Assembly (NCBI RefSeq): GCF_026914185.1
Contig: NC_070558.1
Span: 4,154,001-4,218,000, forward strand
Length of the DNA: 64,000 bases
Reading direction: 5' to 3'
Origin: Puccinia triticina
Lineage: Eukaryota > Basidiomycota > Pucciniomycetes > Pucciniales > Pucciniaceae
Part shown: one piece after another, positions 20,313 through 30,916 of the stretch
How the letters are laid out: every line of letters begins with the position of its first letter
Numbering within the stretch: the first letter of the stretch is position 1
Position numbers and translations under genes: made by a program
Notes under the pieces: generated by a model
Databases searched by the model: none
Seen by the model: the letters and a program-made list of their open reading frames with translations, nothing else
Told to the model about the DNA's origin: nothing

Positions 20313-20429
20313 TCAGTCCCTCCCTGCGGGAGGGGTGGCTTCGCCACCAGCCAAACTTAAGCTCCACCCAAATGAGCTACCACCCGAACCACCACCCGAA
20401 CTCCGACCTCCCGCATAGGGAGGGACTTT
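20313..20429. repeat. Possible GTCCCTC inverted-repeat element 3
   Basis: CAGTCCCTCCC and GGGAGGGACT are inverted around a core of ACCACCCGAAC-like direct repeats. The relation to the two other copies rests mainly on the GTCCCTC/GAGGGAC ends. Confidence 0.3.
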
Positions 20430-21180
20430 GATAAGTTTAGGCGGGGCCCTCCTCCAGAGAGGCTTTGTTAAGCTCGGGAGGGCGGCGGGCGAGGGGCGCA
20501 TCCAGGCGTACCCATCGCTGCGGGGTGGTTACCATGGCGGCCCGGCCGACCGTTGGCCCGCCCTGGGCGCCGGTGGGGGCGCCGCATTGCCATGGGTCAC
20601 CTGTACATCCGCCAATCGGGGTCCATGTGGCGTCTTGGGGGCTGAAGAATCCAGCCGGGCGGTCGTGGCGCCAGGGCCTTGCTGAATTTGCCCCGCAGTG
20701 TTACGGCTGCAAGTTGCTTGTGATCTGCAACCAGGGTTCCTGCTTGAGGTGCCCTCATAAGGCGTCCTCTCTCTTGCAGGGGATTTTTTCGCCCCAGCTC
20801 CTCTTCACATCCAGGCCATTCGCCAGTCTCCCCTCCTCTTTTGCGCGTGTCTAGAGTGCTGTGGCCTTGAGACAGCCCCTCTGGTTTCCCGAGTCGTTGG
20901 TTTGTTCTCGATCCGAGGCCCTCCGCCCAAGATCAGGATCGTCGCTGGCCCGGGCCGAACAGCGTGTTTGGATCTGCCGGTGCTGTGGATGGCCGTGCAG
21001 TCGACACTGGTGGATTGCGGCCGGCCTGAGCCGAGTGCCGAACACCCAGCAAGTGCGTCTGATTAAGATCACCCACCCGAGCCTGCCAGTGCCGCCAGCC
21101 CATCCCGGCGATCCTCGCCAGCTGACGATAAATAATCCTGCTCTCCCTCAGCACCACCAACTAGAGTACTAGTGTTTACC
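20430..21180 (+). promoter_or_regulatory. GC-rich region upstream of the Stealth gene
   Basis: This GC-rich DNA precedes the Stealth-gene start codon at 21181. It probably holds the promoter and 5' leader. Open frames here (20465-20854, 20861-21172) look like GC-driven chance, but an upstream exon cannot be excluded. No TATA box is obvious. Confidence 0.35.
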
Positions 21181-21399
21181 ATGAACAAGCCCAGCTCAGC
21201 AGCAATCCTCATCACCACCACCCTGTGTCTCTACCTCTGGCTCATCCAGCACCACCACCAGCATCCCGCGCAAACAGACCCCCTCAAGCACGCAAGCACA
21301 GACCGCAGACCACCCAGAAAACCAGCAGCCCTCCACCCCACCGCGGCTCAGCGGCTGCCCACGCGCATGGCCCACGCCTGGCTCGCCCAGGGGATCCTG
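21181..21399 (+). pseudogene. Stealth-family phosphotransferase, exon 1 first part
   Basis: The gene starts at ATG 21181, preceded by TTTACC. It encodes a short N-terminus and a hydrophobic signal anchor, AAILITTTLCLYLWLI (residues ~9-24). This suggests a type II Golgi membrane protein, followed by a His/Pro-rich stem. The reading frame runs 73 codons to GGG ATC CTG and is cut by element E3. It resumes in the same frame at 25496, after the second TCCTG. The whole gene model has seven exons (exon 1 in two pieces) and 2103 coding nt, exactly 701 codons including the stop. Confidence 0.8.
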
Positions 21400-21745
21400 T
21401 GTAAGAGCCCAAGATGGAGGGCTCTTCACTGGCTGGGAAAACGGGACAGACGGACGGGGCAGTGGTACGGGACAAGGCTCTGCCTTGGAGGGAGTTCTAG
21501 AACCACAGTTGCTTGAATTTCTAGCTCAGAGGGAGTGGTCAGTACATCCCTACTATATACAATTGATGATAATGTGAAGGACAACGAGAGAAGAAGGAGA
21601 GTGCTCACCTAGCTCAGAGGGAGTGGTCAGTACATCCCTACTGAGCTAGGAGGGCGCGGCCGGTCGAGGTCTAAGAATCCTGCTGCAGGTGGATCCGTGA
21701 TTTCTCTGTGACTGTTCTTGTGAGCTCGCGGGAGGCGGGCTCACA
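21400..21745 (-). repeat. E3 3' LTR
   Basis: TGTAAGAG...GGGCTCACA on the plus strand. A doubled motif GAGGGAGTGGTCAGTACATCCCTACT occurs twice inside it. The pol stop codon lies within it (21646). Confidence 0.93.
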
Positions 21746-24700
21746 TTCTCCCCCCCTATAAAAGATGGCGAGGGGAGGTCGCTAGTCGGCGCCGGATCAT
21801 CGAGCTCGGATGCCTGAGGTAGGGCGGTAGCGTCCGGCGGGTTAGAGGAGGTGACGAGAGGTTTGACTTTCGAGATGTGAAAGACGGGGTGGCGACGGTC
21901 CCCAGGCGGAAGCAGTAGTTCAACGTTTTGTCCGTGATTGGTCGACTTGACAACACGGTAGGGACCCTCGTAGCGCTCCTTCAGCTTGTCAGTGCCGCCT
22001 TGGTGACGGCCTCGCCAATCCGCCGAGTCGAGGAAGGCCAGTGTGCCAGGTTGCAGTGGGGGTCGATCCTTCTGGCTGCGGTTATGATGAACCGCCTGTT
22101 TGACACGACTCGTCCAGAGGGCGTCCCGAGCGTCGGCCCAGCTCCCCTCTCGCAACCGAAGCCACGCGTCAAGAGAGGAAGGGCACCCAGCTGAAACGCT
22201 TGACGCGGTAGAGGGGAAAAGTCGGCCGGGGCGTCCAAAGACCAGTTCGAAAGGGCTTTTCCCAGTCGCTGCGTTTGTTGCCGAGTTGATTGCATACTCC
22301 ACCGAGGGGATGGCCTCCAACCAGCGTCCTTGACGCTTGGAGGTCGTCGTCCGCAGAATCTGGCCGACCGTCTTGTTGGTGCGTTCGCTACGGCCATCAG
22401 CTTGCGGGTGGAAGGCGGACGTCATGTGGAATTTAATGTTCAGTTTCTCCATCAGCGACTTCCAGAACTTGGAGGTCCACGCTTTATCGCGATCGCTGAG
22501 GATAGTCCGGGGGGCACCAAAGGTCGCGATCCAGCCGGAAAAGAACCTGGAAGCTGTTTTCTCCGCCGAATCTGTCTGGAGAGCCGGTATGATCCGAGTG
22601 AATCCGGATAGGCGACAAGTACACGTCAGTATCATGTCGTGGTTGCCTGATTGTTTGAGGGGGCCAACGAAGTCAATGGCCAAGTCGGAGAGGGGGAGAC
22701 GGGGAACAGCCGGTGTAAGCATTTTCCCAGTCGGGGCCGTGGTCGGAGCTTTAGTCCGCTGACAGACTTCGCAGGCGGCAGTGAACTCCGCGACATCTGT
22801 GGCCATCCGTGGCCAAAAAAAATCAAGGCGGAGTTCGTCCAGGGTTTTCTGGTGGCCCAAATGTCCGAGGCGGTCGTGAGCTTCTCTGATAAGGGATTTG
22901 CGGATAGTACCCACCGATGGGATGAGAAGGCGACCGTCTATGAAGAGAAGCCCCTCCACCTCCACACAGTCGTCTCGTAGCGGGAGCACCTCCCGCGCCG
23001 AGATGCAGAACTGGTCGGTCGTGTATCCGATCATGATCTGGCGACGAAGTTCTTCAGAAAGGGTTGAGCCCATCTCGGTCAGGGAAGCGACACAGGCGAT
23101 GTCGCTTGGGGTGATGTTTGAGTCTCCTTCCGGTATATCCTTCCTGGAGAGAGCATCGGCTACCGTGTTATCTTCACCGCGGATGTATTCGAAATGTAGG
23201 TCGAAGTCGGCCAGGAGTTCCGTCCACCGTGCTTGGCGTCGGCTGAGATTGCGTTGTCGGAGGAGATGGACCAGGGAGTGGTGATCTGTCATCACATTGA
23301 TTTTCATGCCGAGGAGGAGCATCTTCCACTTCTGCAGTGCGTGTACTACAGCCAGAAGCTCCTGCTCGTGCACCGGGTAGTTTTGTTCCGCCGAGGTCAT
23401 CTGGCGCGATTCATAAGCGATTGGGGAAGCGTGTTTCCATTCGGCTCCTTGGAAGAGCGCTGCTCCCAGCCCCGATCCGCTAGCGTCAGTGAAAATCCAG
23501 AGGGGGTCATCCGAGTCAAAGTCTACGTTCTTCAAAGCGGGTAGGCTGGTCATGATGCGCTTTATATTCTGAAAGGCCGCTTCTTCCGCTTCTCCCCACC
23601 GGAAGTTCTTTTGATCGAGTTTCGAACTGGTCAGGGGGGTCAGCGTGCCTACGTATTTTTGAAGGCCCCAGATGAATTTTTTCATCCACTGAACTGTGCC
23701 AAGGAATCGTTTGACCCCCTTGGCTGATTTCGGGGAGGGCCACTTCTGTATGGCTTCAACCTTGCTGTCGTCAGGTTTGATCCCATCAGCGGAGATCCAA
23801 TGACCAAGGAATTTGATTTCCTTTCTGAAGAATTGTGTTTTCTTGGGGCTACAGTAGAGATTTCCCGCCCGAAGCCGGTCGAGAACCATACGCAAGTGTT
23901 TCTCGTGAGTTTCGAAACAGTCTGAGAACACCACAATGTCGTCCAAATACACGACACAAATGTCGTTGAGTAGATCCCCTAGGGCCTCCTCAAGGCGGGC
24001 TTGGTGCGTGGCTGGCGCGTTTGTTAGCCCCATCGGCATCACCACCCACTCCATGAGTCCCCAGGGTGTCTTCACGGCGGTAAGTGGAATATCTTCCTCG
24101 CGCATCCGAGTCTGGAAGAACGCATTAGTTTGGTCCAAAATGGAGAAAACTTTCCCAGAAGCAACCATGCGTACCAACTCGTCAACATTTGGCAAGGGAG
24201 AGCGGTCGCGGACTGTGATGCTGTTCAGCTTGCGGTAGTCACAGACCCAGCGGGGAAGGGCCGTCGGATCCTTTTTTGGGATAATCAGGCTTGGGGAGGC
24301 ATATTGACTTGTTGACCGCCGGATGCGGCCTGCGTTTAGATGTTGATAAAGAAGCGTTTTCCACGCTGCAAGGTGCTTCCGAGGGTAAGGGTACTGTTTT
24401 TCGTTTACAATAGCCGCCGGATCCGTCAGGATTATCTTGTGGCGGACTTTCGAGCTAGAGTCCTGGATCTTCTTTGGGAAAGCGCCGACTGTGAAGAGTC
24501 CGGCTTCCTCAGCTTCATCGGAGACCGCGGGAATGTCTGCGGGGAACAAATCTGCGAATTCGGTAAGGACCACGGCTTCAGAGGATTCGCAGGGGTAGGA
24601 GTCCACATCCGTTGTGGAGGCTACACCAACCGCGTTGCCCAGCCGATGGTCGAAGATTTCTAGGTCGTGTGACTCGAGGACGATACAGCGGTCCCTGATT

Positions 24701-25098
24701 GACACGAGGAGGCCAAAGCGGTACAAGAAGGGGGTGCCGAGTATGACCTCGTAATCCCCCAGGACGGGACCAATCCGTAGAGAGACGTCTGGGAAGTCGT
24801 GGCTAGATGTCGGGTCTGTCAGCGTGCCCACCACGTAATGGGATAGGGTCACAGCTTGGCTTGAGTCTGATTTCAAGGCCAGTTGCACACGGGTAGGAGT
24901 GAGAAGGGGGATGCAGGGCAATCCGGTTGATTTAGCGGCGACCGCCGAGATAAGGTTGAGTTCCGATCCGCTGTCTACCATAGCTCTCACCGTCAGGTTT
25001 GAGATCCGGAGGGAAATGATGAGTCGAGGAGGTGGTCTGGCCGTGTTGCCAGGTGAAATTTCTGGGTTCCGAGAGGGCGGGGAGTTTGCGTGCGTCAT
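21646..25098 (-). CDS. E3 Pol polyprotein (protease, RT, RNase H, integrase)
   Basis: A 1150-codon intact frame. The retropepsin VDSGSELNLIS lies near residue 41. The reverse transcriptase runs over about 230-430, with WVCDYRKLN, MPMGLTNAPATHQ and the active site YLDD near 385. RNase H is near 535 (WIFTDASGSGLGAALF). The integrase zinc domain lies near 735-775 (HDRLGHLGH...CEVCQ). The integrase core has AIDFVGP, LSDRDKAW and HPQADGRSER. A C-terminal GPYRVV/HPVFHISKVKPL module is typical of chromovirus-like Gypsy elements, but no chromodomain is visible. All catalytic residues are kept. The last ~35 codons lie in the 3' LTR. The product alone cannot form particles, so Gag would have to come from elsewhere. 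Confidence 0.93.
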   Translation of the reverse strand: MTHANSPPSRNPEISPGNTARPPPRLIISLRISNLTVRAMVDSGSELNLISAVAAKSTGLPCIPLLTPTRVQLALKSDSSQAVTLSHYVVGTLTDPTSSHDFPDVSLRIGPVLGDYEVILGTPFLYRFGLLVSIRDRCIVLESHDLEIFDHRLGNAVGVASTTDVDSYPCESSEAVVLTEFADLFPADIPAVSDEAEEAGLFTVGAFPKKIQDSSSKVRHKIILTDPAAIVNEKQYPYPRKHLAAWKTLLYQHLNAGRIRRSTSQYASPSLIIPKKDPTALPRWVCDYRKLNSITVRDRSPLPNVDELVRMVASGKVFSILDQTNAFFQTRMREEDIPLTAVKTPWGLMEWVVMPMGLTNAPATHQARLEEALGDLLNDICVVYLDDIVVFSDCFETHEKHLRMVLDRLRAGNLYCSPKKTQFFRKEIKFLGHWISADGIKPDDSKVEAIQKWPSPKSAKGVKRFLGTVQWMKKFIWGLQKYVGTLTPLTSSKLDQKNFRWGEAEEAAFQNIKRIMTSLPALKNVDFDSDDPLWIFTDASGSGLGAALFQGAEWKHASPIAYESRQMTSAEQNYPVHEQELLAVVHALQKWKMLLLGMKINVMTDHHSLVHLLRQRNLSRRQARWTELLADFDLHFEYIRGEDNTVADALSRKDIPEGDSNITPSDIACVASLTEMGSTLSEELRRQIMIGYTTDQFCISAREVLPLRDDCVEVEGLLFIDGRLLIPSVGTIRKSLIREAHDRLGHLGHQKTLDELRLDFFWPRMATDVAEFTAACEVCQRTKAPTTAPTGKMLTPAVPRLPLSDLAIDFVGPLKQSGNHDMILTCTCRLSGFTRIIPALQTDSAEKTASRFFSGWIATFGAPRTILSDRDKAWTSKFWKSLMEKLNIKFHMTSAFHPQADGRSERTNKTVGQILRTTTSKRQGRWLEAIPSVEYAINSATNAATGKSPFELVFGRPGRLFPSTASSVSAGCPSSLDAWLRLREGSWADARDALWTSRVKQAVHHNRSQKDRPPLQPGTLAFLDSADWRGRHQGGTDKLKERYEGPYRVVKSTNHGQNVELLLPPGDRRHPVFHISKVKPLVTSSNPPDATALPQASELDDPAPTSDLPSPSFIGGENVSPPPASSQEQSQRNHGSTCSRILRPRPAAPS

Positions 25099-25144
25099 TC
25101 TTCGATACAGAGGCGATAATTGGGGTGGTTCAAGAAAAAAAAAG

Positions 25145-25490
25145 TGTAAGAGCCCAAGATGGAGGGCTCTTCACTGGCTGGGAAAACGGGACAGACGGAC
25201 GGGGCAGTGGTACGGGACAAGGCTCTGCCTTGGAGGGAGTTCTAGAACCACAGTTGCTTGAATTTCTAGCTCAGAGGGAGTGGTCAGTACATCCCTACTA
25301 TATACAATTGATGATAATGTGAAGGACAACGAGAGAAGAAGGAGAGTGCTCACCTAGCTCAGAGGGAGTGGTCAGTACATCCCTACTGAGCTAGGAGGGC
25401 GCGGCCGGTCGAGGTCTAAGAATCCTGCTGCAGGTGGATCCGTGATTTCTCTGTGACTGTTCTTGTGAGCTCGCGGGAGGCGGGCTCACA
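25145..25490 (-). repeat. E3 5' LTR
   Basis: Identical by eye to 21400-21745. On the minus strand it is followed by C and nine T's, then CTTGAACC, in place of an ordinary TGG-starting primer site. Confidence 0.93.
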
Positions 25491-25495
25491 TCCTG

Positions 25496-27768
25496 CCGCC
25501 GGCCGCCATCAACAGCCAGCCGATCGACCTCCTCTGGACCTGGGCAAACGACTCGGCGCCCTCCGACACCGTCCGGCCCTCCTCCGAGCCGGACCCGACC
25601 GCATATCTCTACCGGCAGCACGACGAGCTCCGCTTCAGCCTCCGCTCCAGCCTCCAAAGCCTCCCCCCAGCCGCTGTCCGCTCCCGGATCATCATCACCC
25701 CCGACGAGCCCAACCCACCCTCATCGGGCTTGCCCCCCGCTCAACAGGCCCGGCCTCACTGGCTCGTGCCCACCCCAGATCAACTGAACCCAAAACAATC
25801 TCATCAGCCCGTCTCCCTCACTCACCACTCCCAAGTCTTCCGCTTCATCAACAGACGCCAAGCTCTCCAGGCCTTCCAATGGCTCAAAAACTATCTGCCC
25901 TCCCACAACAGGTACATTAGAAGTTGTAGGCCCAACAAACAGAACAACTGCAATCTTCCTCTCATCCACCGCTCACTGATCTTTCCCTCTGTATAGCATG
26001 GCCATTGAAAGTCAGTTCGGTCATTTAGACGGCATCCAGGATAACTTCCTCTACCTCAACGACGATTGCTTCTTCATCAATGTCCGTCCTTCCACCAAGA
26101 ACCATCAATGCGCGGCTGGAAAGGCTGACAAACTGCAATCTTTGTTCCAGAAATTCAATCTGGGAGACTTCTCCAGTGAGCTATTTGGGCCGGTCTTCCG
26201 GATCCAGTTCGATCTCAAAGTCCAGGACGATCCGGAAGACCATTCGGGGACAGTGGCTGCGCAAGGAGAGTGGCCTTCGCTAGGATACAGTTGAGTGTCC
26301 TCCACTCGTCTTCGAACCAGAACAGATCAGGCTTATAGACCGATGACAGGTAATCATCTCTTGAGTCTGCGGTTCGGCAGACGCGAGCGGAGGTACTTGA
26401 GCCATCTTCCTAAGGTCATCAACTTCCAAATCCTGCGTGAAGTCTCGGAGATCTGGAGCGAAGAGATCTTCCTCGTCAGTCCCCAAGCTACTGACGTGCA
26501 GAGCCAGCTGCGTTCATGTACTGAGAGATCGTCCGGAACGTGGGCTGTTTGTGTAGACGGCGTCGTCGAGAGTTCGTGGACAGGGCCAAGAGCTCAACAT
26601 GATGTTCCTTGCCACCTGGTACCACATCGAGAAACATAGAGAGGCAATGTGAGTCGGTGTGAGAGAGAAAGAAAGAGATGGTGAAGGGAAGTTGATGTGA
26701 TCATTTTTGGGAAGGTTACATTCATTTATCATGCTCCAGACGGACAGCAACAGAGACGGCCAGATCGATGCGAAAGAGAGGGCGAAGATGATGACGCGGC
26801 TGGGGGCCGGGCAGGGGTCCACGATCGATGTGCGGAGGCCGTTCCGGCCGCGCGGCGGGGCAGTGGAGGACGGGCTGGGCACGGCGCGGCCGGCGGAGAC
26901 GGACTACGAGTGGCTGTCGAGCGACGGCTACCCGTTTGCGGGCGAGGCGGGGAAGGTGGCGGACTACCGGCACGTCGGGCCGGCGACGGGGCGGGGGGTG
27001 TGTCAGCTGAACCTGACGGCCTGTTTCCCGGCGCCGCCGACGGCTGGGACGGAGCGGGCGGAGAGCGTGCTGCGGCGGGTGGCCAGCGAGCAGCCCGGGT
27101 GCGGCGACTGTCTGCTCGCCCTCCTCGTCGGCAAACGGCCCGCCGGCATCGACGCCCTCCTCCCGCCCGCCTCCCTCCGCACCCGCCTCGCCGAACTCGC
27201 CCGCCCCGCTGCGCTCGTCTCCACGCCCTTCTCCAGCGCCCATAAACGCGCCCCAAACACCGCCTTCTACTCCTCCCCCTTCCCCCGCCTCTCGCGCTTC
27301 TCCAGACGCGGCTTCCTCGCCGACGACCCGCGCATCTGGGCGATCCGGAACATCCAGCGCTACCAATACGTCCTGGGTAGCTCTCTCTCTCTCTCTTCCT
27401 CCCCTGCTGAATCCCTAGCTCCTGTGCGTCTCTGATCCGGCGCGTCCTCTCTCTCTGTGTGTGTGTGTGCAGGCCACTCGCCGAATACGTTCGACGCCTT
27501 GACGACCATCTCGTCGAGTCGAATGGTGCTCGACCGTCTGTCCGAGCAGTTTGACGTCAAGCCTGCGACCAATTCCTCTTCCGCGGGCAGCTCGCCCTCG
27601 TCGTCCTCGGGAGGAGCGAGGGGCGCCAGGGCAAGTGCCGCCCATCGAGCCATGCTGGTCACCATCAACGATCGCATCTTCGGCCCCCACCTCGACCGCG
27701 TCCATCACCTCTTCACCACCTGGCTCAATACCTCGTGGCCTACTCCCGCCCCCTGGGAAAAAAATTAA
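25496..27768 (+). CDS. Stealth-family phosphotransferase, exon 1 rest to exon 6 end
   Basis: Exons: 25496-25911, 25997-26289, 26350-26474, 26557-26648, 26715-27376 and 27473-27768. Introns are 85, 60, 82, 66 and 96 bp; donors include GTACAT, GTTGAG, GTCAGT, GTGAGT and GTAGCT. Every junction keeps the frame and the total is a multiple of three. Motifs: PIDLLWTWANDS and HDELRFSLRS (conserved regions 1 and 2), MAIESQFGHLDGIQDNFLYL followed by NDDCFF, GEWPSLGYS/NHLLSLRFG, ELNMMFL..HIEKHREAM, an EF-hand DSNRDGQIDAKE, and near the end IQRYQYVLGHS. Known Stealth proteins transfer sugar-1-phosphate (human GNPTAB, fungal Xpt1, bacterial capsule enzymes). A Golgi glycan phosphotransferase is inferred. 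In this haplotype the gene is disrupted by E3. The C-terminal third is unusually GC-rich. Confidence 0.82.
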
Positions 27769-28131
27769 CCAACAGATCTTTAAAAAAATTTACACACACA
27801 CACCAATCACTCTTCTTTCATTCTCGTGTGATTCTTTTTTTTTTTTGGCGTTGGTTGTGTTTATAAGAACTACTGTGTATCTTGACAATGTATATCACTC
27901 ATCTCATGCTTTTTTTGTATTATTTAGAATTATATCTTAGGTAGAATTAGCAGTCAAATGATTTTCTTTCTGCTCCAGTACCCTTTTTTTGGGCTGTATT
28001 TGTGGGTGCATCAGTTGGAACTAGTGACTGTATAAGTCCAACCCTTGCAGATAAAATGCATTTATTATGATGTCCCAGACAGATGAGCATTATGATCACC
28101 ACCCAAACTCACCACACAAATGTCTGCATTT
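27769..28131. other. 3' flank of the Stealth gene
   Basis: AT-rich DNA with long T runs (27825-27847) and AT-rich sites near 27925, as expected for a 3' UTR and poly(A) region. No gene. Confidence 0.4.
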
Positions 28132-28312
28132 ATGGTGTTCAAAGCTGGTTTGCATAATTTTATGCATGCATAAATCATAAAATCATAAAATTTTTCTTGC
28201 AGGGGATATGACTGTCTGATGATGTAATACAAAATTTCCTCACCAAAACATTTTTATGATTTTATGATTTATGCTGCATAAAATTATGCAAACCAACTTT
28301 GATGAACACCAT
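28132..28312. mobile_element. AT-rich palindromic MITE, ~181 bp
   Basis: ATGGTGTTCAAAGCTGGTTT at the left end is inverted at the right end (AAACCAACTTTGATGAACACCAT). The arms continue through GCATAATTTTATGCA and ATCATAAAATCATAAAA. Noncoding. Confidence 0.75.
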
Positions 28313-28923
28313 GATTGTAAGATGTTTCTTTGACATATTGTTGATTGCAGCACCTGATCAACGTCCTACCTTCTGCAAGGGATGAGTGGTTTTCAAGTGG
28401 CGTAAAATAGCCTTCACTGGGTAGTTCCAAATCAGAAAAACCTAGTGAAGCCTATTTTTGCCTCAAGCCTCTGACAGTGTACCTTGCCTCCTCCGCTGAT
28501 GTAGCCCGCATTGACTGTCATGGCTTTAACACCAGGGGAGATATGTTCCCACTCCCCAGGGAGTGCCTTACCGTAACTTTTTTCCATAACTGTGCTGGAG
28601 GCCTTTGGTAAATAAATATTGAATAGGTATGAACAAGACTGGAAGTCAGCTTGAAATCAGTTGGAATCATCCTGAAATAAACCATAACTTGCCAAGGAAT
28701 AATCCAGAACTCATCTGGAATTCATCCAGAACTCATCTGGAATTCATCCAGAACTCATCCAAAAATAGGCCTCTCTTGGCTCCATGACCAGTGTGTCCTT
28801 TTCATGAGGATGTGAAAGGTGCAGTATGTCATATTGTCCCCCTCATGTACTCGCGTACATCAGGGGGACAATTGGTGTCTCAACACAAAGTTTTTACTTT
28901 TCATGTGGCTGTGAAAGGCCCGT
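28313..28923. other. Intergenic sequence with short repeats
   Basis: Short direct repeats CAGAACTCATCTGGAATTCAT occur at 28691-28755. A palindrome CCCCTCATGTACTCGCGTACATCAGGGG occurs near 28840-28867. No gene. Confidence 0.45.
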
Positions 28924-30916
28924 TGTAAAGCTCAAAAGTGTTCCTGAGAACCTTTTGCTGAGTGCGGAAAGGGATGAATGAGGTTACCTCTGCCTTTCCT
29001 GGGTCACTAGACACTAAAACAAGCCCCCCAATCTACGATTGGAAGGTTTATGTAGTGATAGTGGAGGTGTATCAAAAGATAGCCTACTTTGAGCAGGTGG
29101 CTTAAGGGTTATGGTGATGTAGCTGATGTGTAAGTGTTGTAATGAGGTTGTAATTTGTATGTAAGAGTGTAAACCACAATATAGAGTGGGCTAATACTGT
29201 AGAGTGAGCAAGTATTGTACTGTTATGGGGTAAGCTGAGTGCAAGTAGTTTGCTGAGAGAAATTACAACTGGGGGGAGTAGAGCCTCCTTAATGTCAGCC
29301 ACAGAGTACATGTCACAGTACCTTACACGTACCAAGTACCTGCAATTGTTCACATTACATATAGTACACTCCTTTTACACCTTTATTACATATGTATATC
29401 ATTTGATACAAGCTTAAGAATGTACTCCTGTTATACATTACATTACAGATAACCATAGTTAAATACAGTTACCATAATGTACTGTTGTTATGAGAGTTAA
29501 GTTACGTGCAACAGTAAGATTACAATACATTGTAATATTACTGTACAAGTGAAATACCCCAAGACAGGTATCACTCATTTATCCCCTGTTACGCCTCAGT
29601 CCCCATTTACATAATATATTGGTTATGATATAATTAAATAAATAATACATGATGTAATCCAAGTCAAAGAGCACTGAATGGAATCAATGATTGGTTATGA
29701 TCAGCTAGTGTGCACAGCTACTGATCCAGGATCAGTACTGATCATTACACTGCCCTGATCATTTCCAATGTTGATCCTCATGAGGATCTGCTTCCCTTGA
29801 GCGCTTCCAGTTCCCCCCTGGTCCTGAAGCGCCTCCCAGCGCCTCATATTCCCTCCTGCTCTTTCCCCTCTATATAAACACGCCCCTCAGGACTGTTTAT
29901 CCCTCAGAATATTATTACAGCAAAGTTTAACCCATACTATAGTTAAACAGTGCTTTCATTCTCACCCATCATTCAATTCAGGAATACTCTCAACTCTTGA
30001 TTACCCTTACCTTTCTGTAGTTAAAACCACAAACCCAAGTTGAGTTATTCCTTGGATGCCTATTAACACCCTGTGTTGATCTGGATGCGCCTTAATTGAG
30101 CAAGCCTCTCAGTCAAGATTACTGATAGAGTGAAACCTTTTACAGGTCTTACCACGAACCCATTGGCCCATCCTTGGCATCTTACACCATCATCTTGATA
30201 GTAACAACCCTCTCAGACACGGTTAGTTACATACAGGCTGACACTTAAATAGAAAAGAGTGAGACATTTTAGCTCCAGGGGAACAAGAGAATGAGGGGTT
30301 TTAGCTGCCCTGAAATCTACAATGAGGTATTTTGGCTGGTGGTTGACAGGTCACATGAGGTCATGATGTCATATGAGGGAATTTAGCTAGTGAGAAATAG
30401 GAGGTGAGATATTTTAGCTGGCCTGGCCTGTCAACTGATGTCATCTGCAAGCTGCATGAGGGGTTTTTGCTATCTTGACACCTGCATGATGTCATCTGTC
30501 AACTGTCAGACTGCATAAGCCTGCATCAAGTGTGCATAACACTGCATGACACTGCATGACATGTGCATAACACAATGAAATGAGTGCAGCTGATGAGGTA
30601 AAGTATATGTAAAGGTTTAGACAAGCTGTCAGGGTGGTCCATGTAACGGATTACATGTCCTGGGTAAGTGTGGTTCATGTAACGGATTACATGACCTGAG
30701 TATGGTGTTTTGTGTGTATGTAACTGAATGATGGTGTCTTGAAGGGGTTGTATCTTCTGATCCAGAGGGGTGTAAGGTGTGTTGTCCATGGTGTCCTGTG
30801 TAGTATTGGCCGGAGAATCCCGTGGTGTAGCCGTATTGGTTGATTTGAGAGTGTACATATGAGAAAAAAAGGATATTTTGAAATGGGCTAGATGGGTAAC
30901 CATAAAGCATACCACA
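28924..30916 (-). repeat. Solo LTR of E2 family, interrupted by a second LTR
   Basis: TGTAAAGCTCAAAAGTG...GCATACCACA matches the E2 LTR 40985-42077 in reverse. Four bases, CCGT, are repeated on both sides. The excess length over 1.09 kb is explained by the LTR at 29293-30243. Confidence 0.8.
29293..30243. repeat. Nested solo LTR with TSD CTTAA
   Basis: TGTCAGCCACAGAG...CAGGCTGACA, 951 bp, with 8-bp terminal inverted repeats TGTCAGCC/GGCTGACA. It is flanked by CTTAA at 29288-29292 and 30244-30248. A TATA-like TCTATATAAACA lies near 29870 on the plus strand. The ends resemble those of the E4 LTR, but the bodies differ. Confidence 0.85.

Larger units (their letters stand above)
21400..25490 (-). 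mobile_element. Young Ty3/Gypsy element E3 lacking gag
   Basis: LTRs of 346 bp at 21400-21745 and 25145-25490 appear identical base for base. The target duplication TCCTG is perfect (21395-21399, 25491-25495). The interior has only one long frame (protease to integrase). Just 46 bp separate the 5' LTR from its start codon. Neither a gag nor a recognisable tRNA primer site is present. Related solo LTRs lie at 9492 and 11646. The insertion splits exon 1 of the Stealth gene. Confidence 0.93.

Noticed and set aside
20465..21172. Open frames upstream of the Stealth gene
   Set aside because: GC-rich chance frames without conserved motifs; treated as promoter and leader.
26722..27366. Long antisense ORFs opposite the Stealth gene (214 and 175 codons)
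   Set aside because: They are shadows of a very GC-rich exon and have no domain.
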